Shown here in pieces: positions 37,404 to 46,305 of a DNA stretch of 63,697 nt. Position 1 is the stretch's first letter. Every line of letters begins with the position of its first letter. The notes under the pieces were generated by a model. The model saw nothing but the letters and a program-made list of their open reading frames with translations. It did not search any database and was not told the DNA's origin. A program made the translations under genes and the position numbers. Source of the DNA: Pseudomonadales bacterium (GTDB taxonomy: Bacteria > Pseudomonadota > Gammaproteobacteria > Pseudomonadales > Azotimanducaceae); the NCBI GenBank assembly GCA_028281005.1, contig JANQKS010000039.1:1-63697 (forward strand). Direction: 5' to 3'.

Positions 37404-38573
37404 ATGCCAAACTGGTCAAACTGGTCCGGCGCGCTTACCGCCAAACCGGAACACATACACTTCTTACGCAGCGAAGCCGACGCCGAAGCATTGGTGTCAC
37501 AAGCGCGCGAACAGGGCCGCCGCATACGGGTAGCAGGCGCCTGCCATAGCCATGCGCCCTTGGTGCAACACAACGAGGTGCTTGTGGACGCTCAAGGGTT
37601 GTCGGGTGTCATCAGCACCGACACCGACAGTCAAAGTGCCTGGGTGGCGGCGGGTACGCGCATCTATGCCTTGGGCCACGCCCTGCAGGCAGTGGGGCTG
37701 GCGCTCGCCAACCAAGGTGATATTGACCAGCAAGCCATTTGCGGTGCAACCGCCACCGGCACCCACGGTACGGGAGTGACGCTACGTAACCTTTCCGCCG
37801 CGGTGATCGGCGCCAGAATAGTATTAGCCAACGGTGAATCGGTGGATTGCTCAGCCACCAACAACAGCGAATTGTGGCAAGCGAGCCGTTTACATCTGGG
37901 GGCGTTCGGTATTGTGACTCGCCTGCACTTGCAATTACGTGCCGCCTACCGGCTCAAAGAAACCACTTGGCAGACACACCTGGACGACGCGCTTGATCAA
38001 TTTGCAGCACACGCCGGGGCCAATCGCCACCATGAGTTTTTCTGGTACCCACAGAGCAACCAAGCACAATGTAAGTCGATTAACGAAACCGATGAGCCGG
38101 CACAGTATCCGCTGGCTGCCGAAGGCCAACGTTGCGCCTGGAGCCACGAAGTTTTGCCAAATCACCGCCCACACAAACACACGGAAATGGAGTACAGCAT
38201 TCCAGCTGAGCTTGCACCGGATTGCATGCGGGCTATTCGCGACCTGCTGAACAGCCGCTTTACGGAGATTGCGTGGCCGGTGGAATATCGCAGTTTAGCC
38301 GCGGATGACGTGTGGCTGTCCACCGCCTACGAACGCGACACCGTGACCATTTCCGTACATCAAGACATCCGTGAAGAAGACGAACCTTACTTCCGCGCTT
38401 GCGAAGAGATTTTCCTCGAATACCAGGGCCGTCCCCATTGGGGCAAGGTGAACTATCTCAACGGCTCGCAGTTAGCTGCGTGCCATCTGCGCTGGCAGGA
38501 TTGGTGGCAGGTGCGCAACAAAGTAGATCCAAGCGGCACCTTCTTAAACGATTATCTAGAGAGCATCAGGTAG
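37404..38573 (+). CDS. FAD-linked oxidase of the aldonolactone oxidase type
   Basis: 389 aa from ATG 37404 (MPNWSNWSGALTAKPEHIHFLRSEADAEALVSQAREQGRRIRVAGACHSHAPL). VAO/PCMH-type FAD domain: the RVAGACHSH loop carries the His that often binds FAD covalently, and GATATGTHGTG is the second FAD contact. The C-terminal YQGRPHWGKVNYL is the HWGK signature of gulonolactone/arabinonolactone oxidases. It oxidises a sugar lactone or a related alcohol with O2 or another acceptor. It lies 7 bp before the LLM gene, in one operon. Confidence 0.88.
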   Translation: MPNWSNWSGALTAKPEHIHFLRSEADAEALVSQAREQGRRIRVAGACHSHAPLVQHNEVLVDAQGLSGVISTDTDSQSAWVAAGTRIYALGHALQAVGLALANQGDIDQQAICGATATGTHGTGVTLRNLSAAVIGARIVLANGESVDCSATNNSELWQASRLHLGAFGIVTRLHLQLRAAYRLKETTWQTHLDDALDQFAAHAGANRHHEFFWYPQSNQAQCKSINETDEPAQYPLAAEGQRCAWSHEVLPNHRPHKHTEMEYSIPAELAPDCMRAIRDLLNSRFTEIAWPVEYRSLAADDVWLSTAYERDTVTISVHQDIREEDEPYFRACEEIFLEYQGRPHWGKVNYLNGSQLAACHLRWQDWWQVRNKVDPSGTFLNDYLESIR

Positions 38574-38580
38574 CATCATC

Positions 38581-39669
38581 ATGAGCAATTCCCCTACATC
38601 CAAGTTTCCGGAACTCGGTTTTTACGGCCTGCCCGGACACACTCGCACACCGCGCGACGTGCTGCGCCAGGTACAGGACGCAGAATCGCTGGGCATCGGC
38701 AACGTGATGATTTCCGAACGCACAGACTATAAAGAGATTGCGTCCATCTGTGGGGCCTGTGCCGCAGTCACCGAAGAGCTCTTCATCGGCACTTCCGGTA
38801 CCAACCTCAACACGCGCCACCCGGTCGTCACTGCCTCCATGGGATCAACGTTGCACAGTTTGTCGAACGGGCGCTTTGCGCTGGGTTTGGCCAAGGGGTT
38901 TAATTTGCGCTGGAAGGCCTGGGGTGTCCCCCATCCCACCTTTGCCCGCGAAGCTGAGTTTATCGAGATGATGCGCCGTATGTGGCGCGGCGAAACCATC
39001 CCCGCTCACGAAGGTACGTTGGGTAAATACGGACCTTTGAGCGTGGCGCCTTACATCGACGCCGACATACCGGTGCTTTACGTCGGCTTTGGCCCCAACA
39101 GCTTGCGCCACGCAGGACAGATCTATGACGGCGCCCACCTGCATACCTTCATGTCGGACCAAGCCTTAAGTAACGCGGTGGCGCAATTCCGTGAAGGTGA
39201 AGTGAGAGCGGGCAAACCGGTTGGCCGCGGTAAGTTATGGTCTGTGTTGGCCACTGCCTGTGACGTGGATGAGGAGACGTACCTCAAATTTATCATTGCG
39301 CGCCTTGCAACCTATCTACAGATTCCCGGTTATGGCGACATGCTGGTGGAGATTAATGGTTGGGACGCCGAGGTATTAAACACCTTCCGTACCCACAAAG
39401 CGGTCACCTCGGTTGGCGGCGCCATCGACAGTGTGGCAACTCCCGCACAAGTGGCGGAAGTAGCCAAACTCATACCGGAAGAGTGGAAACCCGCGGCGGT
39501 GGGGGATGCAAAAACCTGTGCGCAACGCTGGGTGGATCAATTTAACGCCGGTGCCGACGGCATCGTCATCCATGCCAGCACCCCGGAAGAATTTGCGCCA
39601 GTGTTGGCCGAATACGCGAAAATTCGCCCTAATCATCTGTTTACAGATCGCACCAATAGGCCTGCGTAG
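38581..39669 (+). CDS. LLM-class (luciferase-like) flavin/F420-dependent oxidoreductase
   Basis: 362 aa TIM barrel of the bacterial luciferase family. It starts LGFYGLPGHTRTPRDVLRQVQDAESLGIGNVMISERTDYKEIASICGACAA, and SNGRFALGLAKGFNLRWKAWGVP is the flavin or F420 region. FGPNSLRHAGQIYDGAHLHTF is also typical. It most resembles members annotated as F420-dependent, but FMN use cannot be excluded, and no F420 biosynthesis genes are in the window. It follows the FAD oxidase by 7 bp. Confidence 0.85.
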   Translation: MSNSPTSKFPELGFYGLPGHTRTPRDVLRQVQDAESLGIGNVMISERTDYKEIASICGACAAVTEELFIGTSGTNLNTRHPVVTASMGSTLHSLSNGRFALGLAKGFNLRWKAWGVPHPTFAREAEFIEMMRRMWRGETIPAHEGTLGKYGPLSVAPYIDADIPVLYVGFGPNSLRHAGQIYDGAHLHTFMSDQALSNAVAQFREGEVRAGKPVGRGKLWSVLATACDVDEETYLKFIIARLATYLQIPGYGDMLVEINGWDAEVLNTFRTHKAVTSVGGAIDSVATPAQVAEVAKLIPEEWKPAAVGDAKTCAQRWVDQFNAGADGIVIHASTPEEFAPVLAEYAKIRPNHLFTDRTNRPA

Positions 39670-39738
39670 GTGACGTAATCTCAATGGTCCGGGAGAGCTA
39701 ATGAAAAACACCGAGCACAGCCAAATCGGCGCAATATC

Positions 39739-40821
39739 ATGAAAAAAGTACTTCTGGTTATTGCCATTAGCGTCGCCGTGGTTGCTGTAGGCAGCTACAT
39801 CTTCCGCGCGCAGATTTTTATGGCACTCATGGGTTCACAAATTGCCCCGGAGCATAACTTCGCTGAGCAAGCACCACCCTCCGCACCGGACTACAACGAC
39901 GCGGACAACTGGGCTGCGTTGCCCGAAGCGCAGGATCCAAGCGACCAACTGCCAATCGGCGTCGACCGCTCACCCACCGATGTGGCCGTGTTTTTTGTCC
40001 ACCCCACTTCTTATTTCGGCAAAACCTGGAATCAACTGCTGGATCACCAGTCCGCCAATTGGGTGGTGGACGAACGTGTGCTGCGGCATCAAGCGACCGT
40101 ATTCAACAGCTGTTGCCACATCTACGCACCACGGTACCGCCAAGCGACATTCTTCTCGTTTATGGATACCAGCGGCAATGGCGAACAAGCGTTAGAGCTG
40201 GCATACGGCGACGTAAAGGCCGCTTTTATGGCGTTTCTGGCTCGGCTTGAACCACAGCAACCTTTTATCGTCGCCGGCCACTCACAAGGCACCAGACACG
40301 CCACCCAATTGGTACGCGAAGAAATCACCGGCACCTCGTTGCAGCCGCGTCTGGTGGCCGCTTATTTGGTGGGTTTTTCCGTAAGCCATGACCACCTCGG
40401 CACTTTACCTGCCTGTGATGGTGCCCAACAGTTCGGTTGTGCCGTAGGCTGGAACGCCATGGATGGTGAAGGCAGCGGCGCCTTTGGCGGCACCGAGCGG
40501 CTGTTGTGTACCAATCCGTTGAACTGGCGTGACAATGGTGGCTACGCCGCACACGAGCTAAACACCGGCGCCATCGGTTTTCTCTCCTATGGGCAGGCGG
40601 AGGAAGGTGAAGATGTCACAGCCATGGACCTGGAAGTGGGTATCGCCGATGCGCAGTGTATGTCGGACGGCCAACTGGCGGTGCAAGAGTTACGCTCCAG
40701 CGCCTTTCCATCGCGTATGCTCGGTAACAGCATGCATGTATACGACTACAGCTTATTCCACATGAACATCCGTGAAAACGTGGCCACACGTATAGCCGCC
40801 TATTTAGGTGCATCGCAATAA
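39739..40821 (+). CDS. DUF3089 alpha/beta-hydrolase-fold protein
   Basis: 360 aa with an N-terminal membrane anchor (KKVLLVIAISVAVVAVGSYIF). DUF3089 features are DVAVFFVHPTSYFG, CCHIYAPRYRQATF, and the nucleophile elbow VAGHSQGTRHATQLV with Ser as likely nucleophile. HNFAEQAPPSAPDYNDADNWAALP is the usual start of the family. Probably an esterase or lipase facing the periplasm; substrate unknown. It sits 69 bp after the LLM gene. Confidence 0.86.
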   Translation: MKKVLLVIAISVAVVAVGSYIFRAQIFMALMGSQIAPEHNFAEQAPPSAPDYNDADNWAALPEAQDPSDQLPIGVDRSPTDVAVFFVHPTSYFGKTWNQLLDHQSANWVVDERVLRHQATVFNSCCHIYAPRYRQATFFSFMDTSGNGEQALELAYGDVKAAFMAFLARLEPQQPFIVAGHSQGTRHATQLVREEITGTSLQPRLVAAYLVGFSVSHDHLGTLPACDGAQQFGCAVGWNAMDGEGSGAFGGTERLLCTNPLNWRDNGGYAAHELNTGAIGFLSYGQAEEGEDVTAMDLEVGIADAQCMSDGQLAVQELRSSAFPSRMLGNSMHVYDYSLFHMNIRENVATRIAAYLGASQ

Positions 40822-40860
40822 AGTACAGAGACATCTGGGTGCATGGTGGTCAGGACATAG

Positions 40861-41502
40861 TCAGCGCAGGATGCCCGGTAGTTGCGCGTGGTGCTCCACG
40901 GTGACCTCAACACCAACGCTGTCAAACTCCTGACGATTGCCATAGCCGTATAACACACCCACAAAATCTAAACCGTTGTGCGCGGCGCCAATGGCATCGT
41001 GTTTGCGATCACCCACCATGGTGGCGTCGGAAGCTGGCACACCGCTATCAATCAATGCATGCGCCAACAGTTCCGATTTGTCCGTGCGGGTACCGTCCAA
41101 TTCAGAGCCGTACACGGCAACAAAAAAGTCTGCCAGCGCGTAACGCTCAAGAATCCGCCGCACAAACACCAAGGGTTTGCTGGAAGCCACAAACAGTTGC
41201 GCGCCTGACGCCGCCAAATTGTCCAAAGTCTCGTGAATGGCCGGATACGGGTCGTTTTCAAACAAACCCACCTCGGCAAATCGCTCCCTATACCAATGCA
41301 CCCCTTGCGCGGCACGCGCCTCACCCACCAATTGAACAAAAGTGTCTTGTAAAGGCGGCCCGATACACCACAACAACTCATCACTGTCGGGAATGGGCTC
41401 CCCCAGCTTCTGCAACGCGTATTGCAAACAGCGGGCAATACCTAACTTCGGATCAGTAAGGGTGCCGTCTAAATCAAAAAAAATGGCTGGCGTTTGCCTC
41501 AC
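40861..41502 (-). CDS. HAD-family phosphatase (phosphoglycolate phosphatase-like)
   Basis: 213 aa. HAD motif I FFDLDGTLTDPKLGI with the nucleophile Asp, motif II VASSKP, the motif III Lys in RTDKSELL, and motif IV MVGDRKHDAIGA. The cap domain is the helical Gph type. It may dephosphorylate 2-phosphoglycolate or another small phosphate ester. It overlaps the amidohydrolase upstream by 4 bp, hence coupled translation. Confidence 0.88.
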   Translation of the reverse strand: MRQTPAIFFDLDGTLTDPKLGIARCLQYALQKLGEPIPDSDELLWCIGPPLQDTFVQLVGEARAAQGVHWYRERFAEVGLFENDPYPAIHETLDNLAASGAQLFVASSKPLVFVRRILERYALADFFVAVYGSELDGTRTDKSELLAHALIDSGVPASDATMVGDRKHDAIGAAHNGLDFVGVLYGYGNRQEFDSVGVEVTVEHHAQLPGILR

Positions 41503-42686
41503 GCGCTCGCGGCCACCGAAGGATGGTCGTGTAGCGACTTGTCCAGCGCCGGCCCCATCAGATCGATGAAGTTGTCGCGGTAGAACTTGTGCAGCACCTG
41601 AGCGCTCACATCGGGCATATTCTCGGCAAAACGCTTTAACGGATGACGCCCACCTTCCACGTGCGGAAAGTCCGACGAAAACAAGATCATGTCTTCGCTG
41701 CTGTTTTCAATGATCCAACCGGTAGGTTCGTGACAATACGGCGTCACGCGAAACTGCCGCTTAGCAATTTCACTCGGTTTATCGGACAACTGCTGCAGCC
41801 GCTGCTCTCCTTTGCGAAAGGCGGTCCACGCGGAATCCATAAACTTAAGCCAACTGGGTAACCAGGCCGCGCCTAACTCGATAGCGCCAAAGCGCAAACG
41901 CGGATGACGATCTGTCACGCCATCAAAAACGATGGCCGCCATGGTTTGCCAGACCGCCAATGGGATCGACATAAAGCTCAAACCGGTAAAATTTTCATCA
42001 CCGCCGTGGAAATCTTTAATCTTCGGCAAGCCATTGTTGAAGTAGCCCTGCGCCATCTTTTCTTCACCGCCCACATGAAACACAACCGGCACCCCCGCTT
42101 CTTCCGCAGTGGACCACAACGTTTCCAGCGCGGTGTGGCTGGGACTGTGTTGGGGTGGACACTTGGATGGGATCATCAAAGCTTTGCACCCGAGCTCTAT
42201 GGCTTCCACAGCAATCTCCGCCGCTGCGTCCAAATCCACCAGCGGTACATAGCCGGTGGCCAACAGGCGCCGATCCACCACACAAAAATCGGCGTTCATA
42301 CGGTTATGAGCGCGGGCCGCGGCAATCGCCAGAGGTGCGTTGTCACCGTCCTCAAGGCCGTAATTGCTTAACGCGGCGGTAGTGAACACCAACTGGCTGG
42401 TAAAACCCAGCGCATCGAGACAGGCCGGGCGGTCTTCACGCCTAAACGCGCCAAGAGCCGCATGGTTCTTCCGCAACATAACCTCTTGCTCTGCTTGCGC
42501 ACGGAACTGGGCGTCGTCATGCAACGCTGCCGCCTGCAACATGTCGGGTGGCGTATGCAGGCGAGCACCGACGGAGTTTTTGAACTCCTCTACATACTTC
42601 GCCTCCATGTATTCCAGAATTTTTTCCGGCAATTCCATAACATGGGTGTCGGCATCGTGAATGGTCTGCTGTTCTACGTATGGCAT
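41499..42686 (-). CDS. Amidohydrolase family metalloenzyme (ACMSD-like barrel)
   Basis: 395 aa. The start HDADTHVMELPEKILEYME carries the metal-binding D-x-H of amidohydrolase_2 proteins. PVVFHVGGEE (a second metal His) and ILFSSDFPHVEGGRHPLKRFAEN (a metal Asp) complete the site. Members decarboxylate or hydrolyse ring-cleavage products. The enoyl-CoA hydratase genes upstream suggest a joint route. Confidence 0.87.
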   Translation of the reverse strand: MPYVEQQTIHDADTHVMELPEKILEYMEAKYVEEFKNSVGARLHTPPDMLQAAALHDDAQFRAQAEQEVMLRKNHAALGAFRREDRPACLDALGFTSQLVFTTAALSNYGLEDGDNAPLAIAAARAHNRMNADFCVVDRRLLATGYVPLVDLDAAAEIAVEAIELGCKALMIPSKCPPQHSPSHTALETLWSTAEEAGVPVVFHVGGEEKMAQGYFNNGLPKIKDFHGGDENFTGLSFMSIPLAVWQTMAAIVFDGVTDRHPRLRFGAIELGAAWLPSWLKFMDSAWTAFRKGEQRLQQLSDKPSEIAKRQFRVTPYCHEPTGWIIENSSEDMILFSSDFPHVEGGRHPLKRFAENMPDVSAQVLHKFYRDNFIDLMGPALDKSLHDHPSVAASA

Positions 42687-42748
42687 TGCTTGGTCCCTGC
42701 GTGCATTCGGGTTCTACTGTCTATCTGCTAGCCGAAGCAGATTGCTCG

Positions 42749-43561
42749 CTACGCCTGTTGCCGAGCGGCCTTAAAATCCGGCTCACGTTTTTCCAGGAAA
42801 GCCGCAATGGCTTCTTTATGCTCCGGCGATTTATAAGCTTCATGCAGCGCCTGCAGTTCACGTTTCTGCACGGCACGCATGTCGGTTTCCGCCGCGTTGG
42901 CACTGATCAATGCCTTGATATGACGCAAAGCACTCTGGGGGTTTTCGCCCATGGCCCGTGCCACCTCGCACGCGCTGTCCAGCAACGCCTCCGGCGCCAC
43001 CACCTTGTCCACCAGGCCGATGTCCAACGCTTCATCCGCGCTGATGGTTTTACCGGTAAGCATCAACTCGCTGGCTTGACCAAAGCTAACGCGGGCAAAT
43101 AGATAATGAGAGCTGGCTAATTCCGGCGTAATACCCATCTTCACAAAACGCATAGACAATTTGGCGCCTGCAGCGGCGACCAAATAGTCCATGGGCAAAA
43201 TCTGAGTTAAGCCGACGCCAATCGCCGGGCCATTCACAGCCGCGACGATGGGTTTAGCTTGCCGAACCAAGGTGATCCAATCTCCCGGTCCTTGGTTACC
43301 ACCGTCACCACCAACGCCGCTGTCCGCGTCACCGTCAGCTTGGGCCTTAAACACCGCTTCTATGTCCGCGCCTGCACAGAAGCCACGTCCGGCACCGGTC
43401 ATGACAATGGCATTGATGTCGTCATCGTCGTTGGCGTTTTCTATCGCAGCGCGCAATTCACCACCCATCTGTGGTGTCCAAGCATTCAGCCGCTCTGGCC
43501 GATGCATGGTGATGATAAGCACGCCATCTCGGTTTTCTGTTAGAACATTTTCATAACTCAT
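42749..43561 (-). CDS. Enoyl-CoA hydratase/isomerase
   Basis: 270 aa crotonase fold. MHRPERLNAWTPQMGGELRAAIENA, the oxyanion hole GAGRGFCAGADIEAVF and AVNGPAIGVGLTQILPMDYLVAAAGAKLSMRFVKMGITPE. The second catalytic Glu lies in KMGITPELASSHYL; the first canonical Glu appears replaced, so isomerase, hydratase or other crotonase chemistry is possible. An insertion rich in Gly/Asp (DADSGVGGDGGNQG) follows the oxyanion loop. Confidence 0.88.
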   Translation of the reverse strand: MSYENVLTENRDGVLIITMHRPERLNAWTPQMGGELRAAIENANDDDDINAIVMTGAGRGFCAGADIEAVFKAQADGDADSGVGGDGGNQGPGDWITLVRQAKPIVAAVNGPAIGVGLTQILPMDYLVAAAGAKLSMRFVKMGITPELASSHYLFARVSFGQASELMLTGKTISADEALDIGLVDKVVAPEALLDSACEVARAMGENPQSALRHIKALISANAAETDMRAVQKRELQALHEAYKSPEHKEAIAAFLEKREPDFKAARQQA

Positions 43562-43634
43562 TGATTTTATTACCTCTCATTTAGTTTACTTACGCCAAAA
43601 TAAGCCTGGTCGACTCATCTCCACCTATCACCAC

Positions 43635-44459
43635 TTAGGCTTTAGGTGGCGTCTCCGTATTCGTTCCAAGCCGCTTAAATTGAGGTGGCCGGCGTTCTAT
43701 GAAGGCGCGAGCGCCTTCATCGGCATCGGCCGCGGTGACAAATTCATTCTGCACCTGCTCCGCCTCGCGGAGCGCCGCTGCATAGCCAACGCCTAGGTGG
43801 TTGTACACCAGGCGTTTGGTGGCGCCGATGGCCTTAGGCGCAGAATGTTCACTTAAACGCTGCACATATTGCCTCGCGTTGCCCAACAAATCGTCAGCCG
43901 GCACCACTCGATCCACCAAGCCTATCTGCAAGGCTTGCTGAGCGCCGATTTTGTCGCTCATCCAGAGTAGGTCCAAGGCGCGGCTCACACCTAACAGGCG
44001 TGGCAACAGCCAGCTGGAGCCGTGCTCGGCAATCAACCCACGTTTTAAGAACACCGTGGTGAAGGCAGCGCTATCGCTGGCGAATCGTAGGTCGCTCATC
44101 AACGCCAGAATCAATCCACCGCCCGCTGCAACACCGTTCACCGCGGCAATAATAGGCTTGGGCACTTCAAGTAAATAGCTGAAGATGCCCGGCAACTCAT
44201 CCTCTTTGGTCGCTGGCGGCGGCGCATCGGCCGAGGTTGTGGCGGCCAACACGGTCATGTCTAAACCGGCGCTAAAGGCGCGTCCCGCGCCAGTGATGAT
44301 GATACCCACCACCCGCGGATCGCTCGTTGCTGCCTGCACCGCTTTGCGAATTTCGCCCAAAGTCTGATACGTGAACGCGTTAAGCTGATCTGGACGGTTT
44401 ATTGTGATCACCGCACAAGGGTCTTCCACAACGTAGGTGATGTCTTGATAGCTTGTCAT
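43635..44459 (-). CDS. Enoyl-CoA hydratase/isomerase
   Basis: 274 aa from ATG 44459 (MTSYQDITYVVEDPCAVITINRPDQLNAFTYQTLGEIRKAV), which overlaps the VOC gene stop upstream as ATGA. Oxyanion loop GAGRAFSAGLDMTVLA and AVNGVAAGGGLILALMSDLRFASDSAAF, then FLKRGLIAEHGSSWLLPRLLG with the catalytic Glu. It is similar in size to, but clearly distinct from, the neighbouring crotonase, so a recent duplication is unlikely. Confidence 0.88.
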   Translation of the reverse strand: MTSYQDITYVVEDPCAVITINRPDQLNAFTYQTLGEIRKAVQAATSDPRVVGIIITGAGRAFSAGLDMTVLAATTSADAPPPATKEDELPGIFSYLLEVPKPIIAAVNGVAAGGGLILALMSDLRFASDSAAFTTVFLKRGLIAEHGSSWLLPRLLGVSRALDLLWMSDKIGAQQALQIGLVDRVVPADDLLGNARQYVQRLSEHSAPKAIGATKRLVYNHLGVGYAAALREAEQVQNEFVTAADADEGARAFIERRPPQFKRLGTNTETPPKA

Positions 44460-45214
44460 ACGAGATTGATACGCAGCCCACACAGATAAACTTGCTCGTC
44501 GCCGCTCTGTGCGCCTATAGCATCTGCGGCTGCAAGGATCGCCGCTTTATCCGTGGCCCTGACATCGACGCCGCCCAAACCTTCTGGACGGCCGTCCGTA
44601 CACGGCACAAAACGCAAGGTGGCATTATCCAGCGCAATACTTTGTGCTGCACTAATAGGCAACTCTGCAATGTCAGCCCAGCGCCTGGCGACATCTGCTG
44701 GATCACCACACTGCAGCTCAGCGGCGACTATCCCGTTCACCCGGCTGGTGTCTTTGGCTTGCTGCCAGTCTGGCCCCGCTGGCTCCCATGGGCCATCCGC
44801 ATCGTGGGCTCCCGCACCGCGCTGTTCGTCTATTTCGAAAAAAGACCCGCCGGTATCTTTCGGGTGCAGTTGCATGTTGCGGAAATCCTGGGTTTCGAAC
44901 TGGTGGGCAACGCGCACCCCTAAGCTTTCAACTCTGGCCCGCCGTGGTGTGTGATCATCACACTGGGTAATCACCATATAGCCGCCATCGCCGCCCCGAC
45001 GCTGCAGGTAGCGCCCACCGGCGGTGCCTTCTTGTATCGGGGCAACCACCTCCAACAGCTGATTGCCGATGGGAAACAGCGCGTTCTCCAAACCAAAGTG
45101 ACCCACACCCGGGTCGCGGTAACACACCCGTACACCGAGCACATCGCAGATGGCTTGTTCAACCGGCGCGAGTTTTTCAGCCACCAAGGCAATTTGTCGT
45201 AGCCGCAGCCACAT
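44456..45214 (-). CDS. VOC superfamily (glyoxalase-like) protein
   Basis: 252 aa from ATG 45214 (MWLRLRQIALVAEKLAPVEQAICDVLG), with GAGGGGG upstream. Two beta-alpha-beta-beta-beta modules: VGHFGLENALFPIGNQLLEVVAPIQEGTAGGRYLQRRGGDGGYMVI in the first, with the metal-binding Glu in LLEVV, and DVARRWADIAELP in the second. It resembles glyoxalase-like DUF4383-free long VOC proteins; substrate unknown. It is coupled to the downstream enoyl-CoA hydratase by a 4-bp overlap. Confidence 0.8.
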   Translation of the reverse strand: MWLRLRQIALVAEKLAPVEQAICDVLGVRVCYRDPGVGHFGLENALFPIGNQLLEVVAPIQEGTAGGRYLQRRGGDGGYMVITQCDDHTPRRARVESLGVRVAHQFETQDFRNMQLHPKDTGGSFFEIDEQRGAGAHDADGPWEPAGPDWQQAKDTSRVNGIVAAELQCGDPADVARRWADIAELPISAAQSIALDNATLRFVPCTDGRPEGLGGVDVRATDKAAILAAADAIGAQSGDEQVYLCGLRINLV

Positions 45215-45311
45215 AAGCGTCCCCCTCTTGTAACCCAACGTTTAACTTGTCGCTTGTTCTATATTCGCTTTATTTGATTTCTCTACTTTCGAAATTCGCA
45301 AATCTAAGCGG

Positions 45312-45779
45312 ATGAATTATTGTATGGAAATGACCGAATCACCAGCCGATCTTGCGGGTGTGTGGGATCATCCCAAGCCCTTCGTTATCCCCGTCCGCGT
45401 CACCGACGATGTCATCGACGAACTTGGGCACACGAATAACGTGCACTACCTTGAGTGGTTACATCAGTGCGCCTGGGCACATTCTGCTGCCGTCGGGTAC
45501 CCGCCCGCTGAAATGCTGGCAACAGGTTGTGCCATGGCGGTCCGCGATGTGCGTATGTCCTACCTGCAGGCGACTTTCGCCGGAGACCAGCTGTGGGTGG
45601 CTGATTGGCTCACCCATAACGATGGTCGTCTACGGGCGACACGTACCTTTCAAATCCTGCGCCAACATGACCAAGCTTGTGTGATGCGCGCTACGATCGA
45701 CTATATCTGCATCAACGTTGCGTCCGGTCGACCCCAGCGCATGCCGCCCGGCTTTGTCGAAGCGTATACGGTTATGTGA
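45312..45779 (+). CDS. Acyl-CoA thioesterase of the 4-hydroxybenzoyl-CoA/YbgC type
   Basis: 155 aa. The hotdog core has IPVRVTDDVIDELGHTNNVHYLEWLHQCAWAHS, with the helix-start GHTNNVHYL typical of 4HBT enzymes. AVRDVRMSYLQATFAGDQLWVADWLT and RATRTFQILRQ follow. It is divergent from the VOC gene, with an AT-rich gap of about 97 bp that must hold both promoters. Probably hydrolyses acyl-CoA intermediates of the local pathway. Confidence 0.85.
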   Translation: MNYCMEMTESPADLAGVWDHPKPFVIPVRVTDDVIDELGHTNNVHYLEWLHQCAWAHSAAVGYPPAEMLATGCAMAVRDVRMSYLQATFAGDQLWVADWLTHNDGRLRATRTFQILRQHDQACVMRATIDYICINVASGRPQRMPPGFVEAYTVM

Positions 45780-45850
45780 AGCGCATCACACAAAGCAACC
45801 GGACTGAGTCATAGAATCATAAGCTACGCATGGACTAGCAAAGGCGCAAA

Positions 45851-46222
45851 ATGACTTTGAACGCCACTCTCGCCAAGAGATACGAAGGACGCTTGTTTGT
45901 CGATGACGGACGCTTACACATGATCGTGGAAGTAGACGTCGATAACAGCACTGCCTACGTCAGCAGTAACGACGGCAGTGGCCCCCAAGTTAATCCGTGG
46001 CCGGTCACCGAAGTGGGTAACCGGCTGTCCTCGGAAAATGGTTTGTTGCTGGACGGTCTGGCCCGCGCCGACGAGTCAGAACGTCTCACTGAAAAGGAAG
46101 AAGGTTGGTTTTTCACCAGCCGTGAAGGTTTACAAGGCCCCTTTAAAAACCATACCCAAGCCGGCAAAGCATTAAAGGACTACATCCTTACCACCCAGGG
46201 TACAACCAGCGCCCGGCATTAA
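45851..46222 (+). CDS. Small conserved protein of unknown function
   Basis: 123 aa, acidic and soluble, with no signal peptide. The C-terminal part EGWFFTSREGLQGPFKNHTQAGKALKDYILTTQG looks like a small domain found in gammaproteobacterial hypothetical proteins (similar in style to DUF6316). The N-terminus may form a small beta barrel (YEGRLFVDDGRLHMIVEVDVDNSTAYVS). It is convergent with the SDR gene; a hairpin lies between them. Confidence 0.65.
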   Translation: MTLNATLAKRYEGRLFVDDGRLHMIVEVDVDNSTAYVSSNDGSGPQVNPWPVTEVGNRLSSENGLLLDGLARADESERLTEKEEGWFFTSREGLQGPFKNHTQAGKALKDYILTTQGTTSARH

Positions 46223-46232
46223 TCCCAGCTAA

Positions 46233-46252
46233 CGAAGGCGCTCCCGCCTTCG
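46233..46252. terminator. Hairpin between convergent genes
   Basis: CGAAGGCG-CTCC-CGCCTTCG, an 8-bp perfect stem with a 4-nt loop, 11 bp past the stop at 46222 and 54 bp before the end of the opposing SDR gene. It lacks a long T tract on either side, so it is at best a weak bidirectional terminator. Confidence 0.5.
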
Positions 46253-46305
46253 CCGCTTCTACGACGCGGCACACCCCTTGCGCGAAGAGCGCCGCAACTC
46301 TCGAC

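Noticed and set aside
44105-44120. CAATCCACCGCCCG in an enoyl-CoA hydratase gene, resembling part of the CRISPR repeat
   Set aside because: It lies inside conserved coding sequence, lacks the GTTT start of the repeat and has no promoter or hairpin around it; coincidental.
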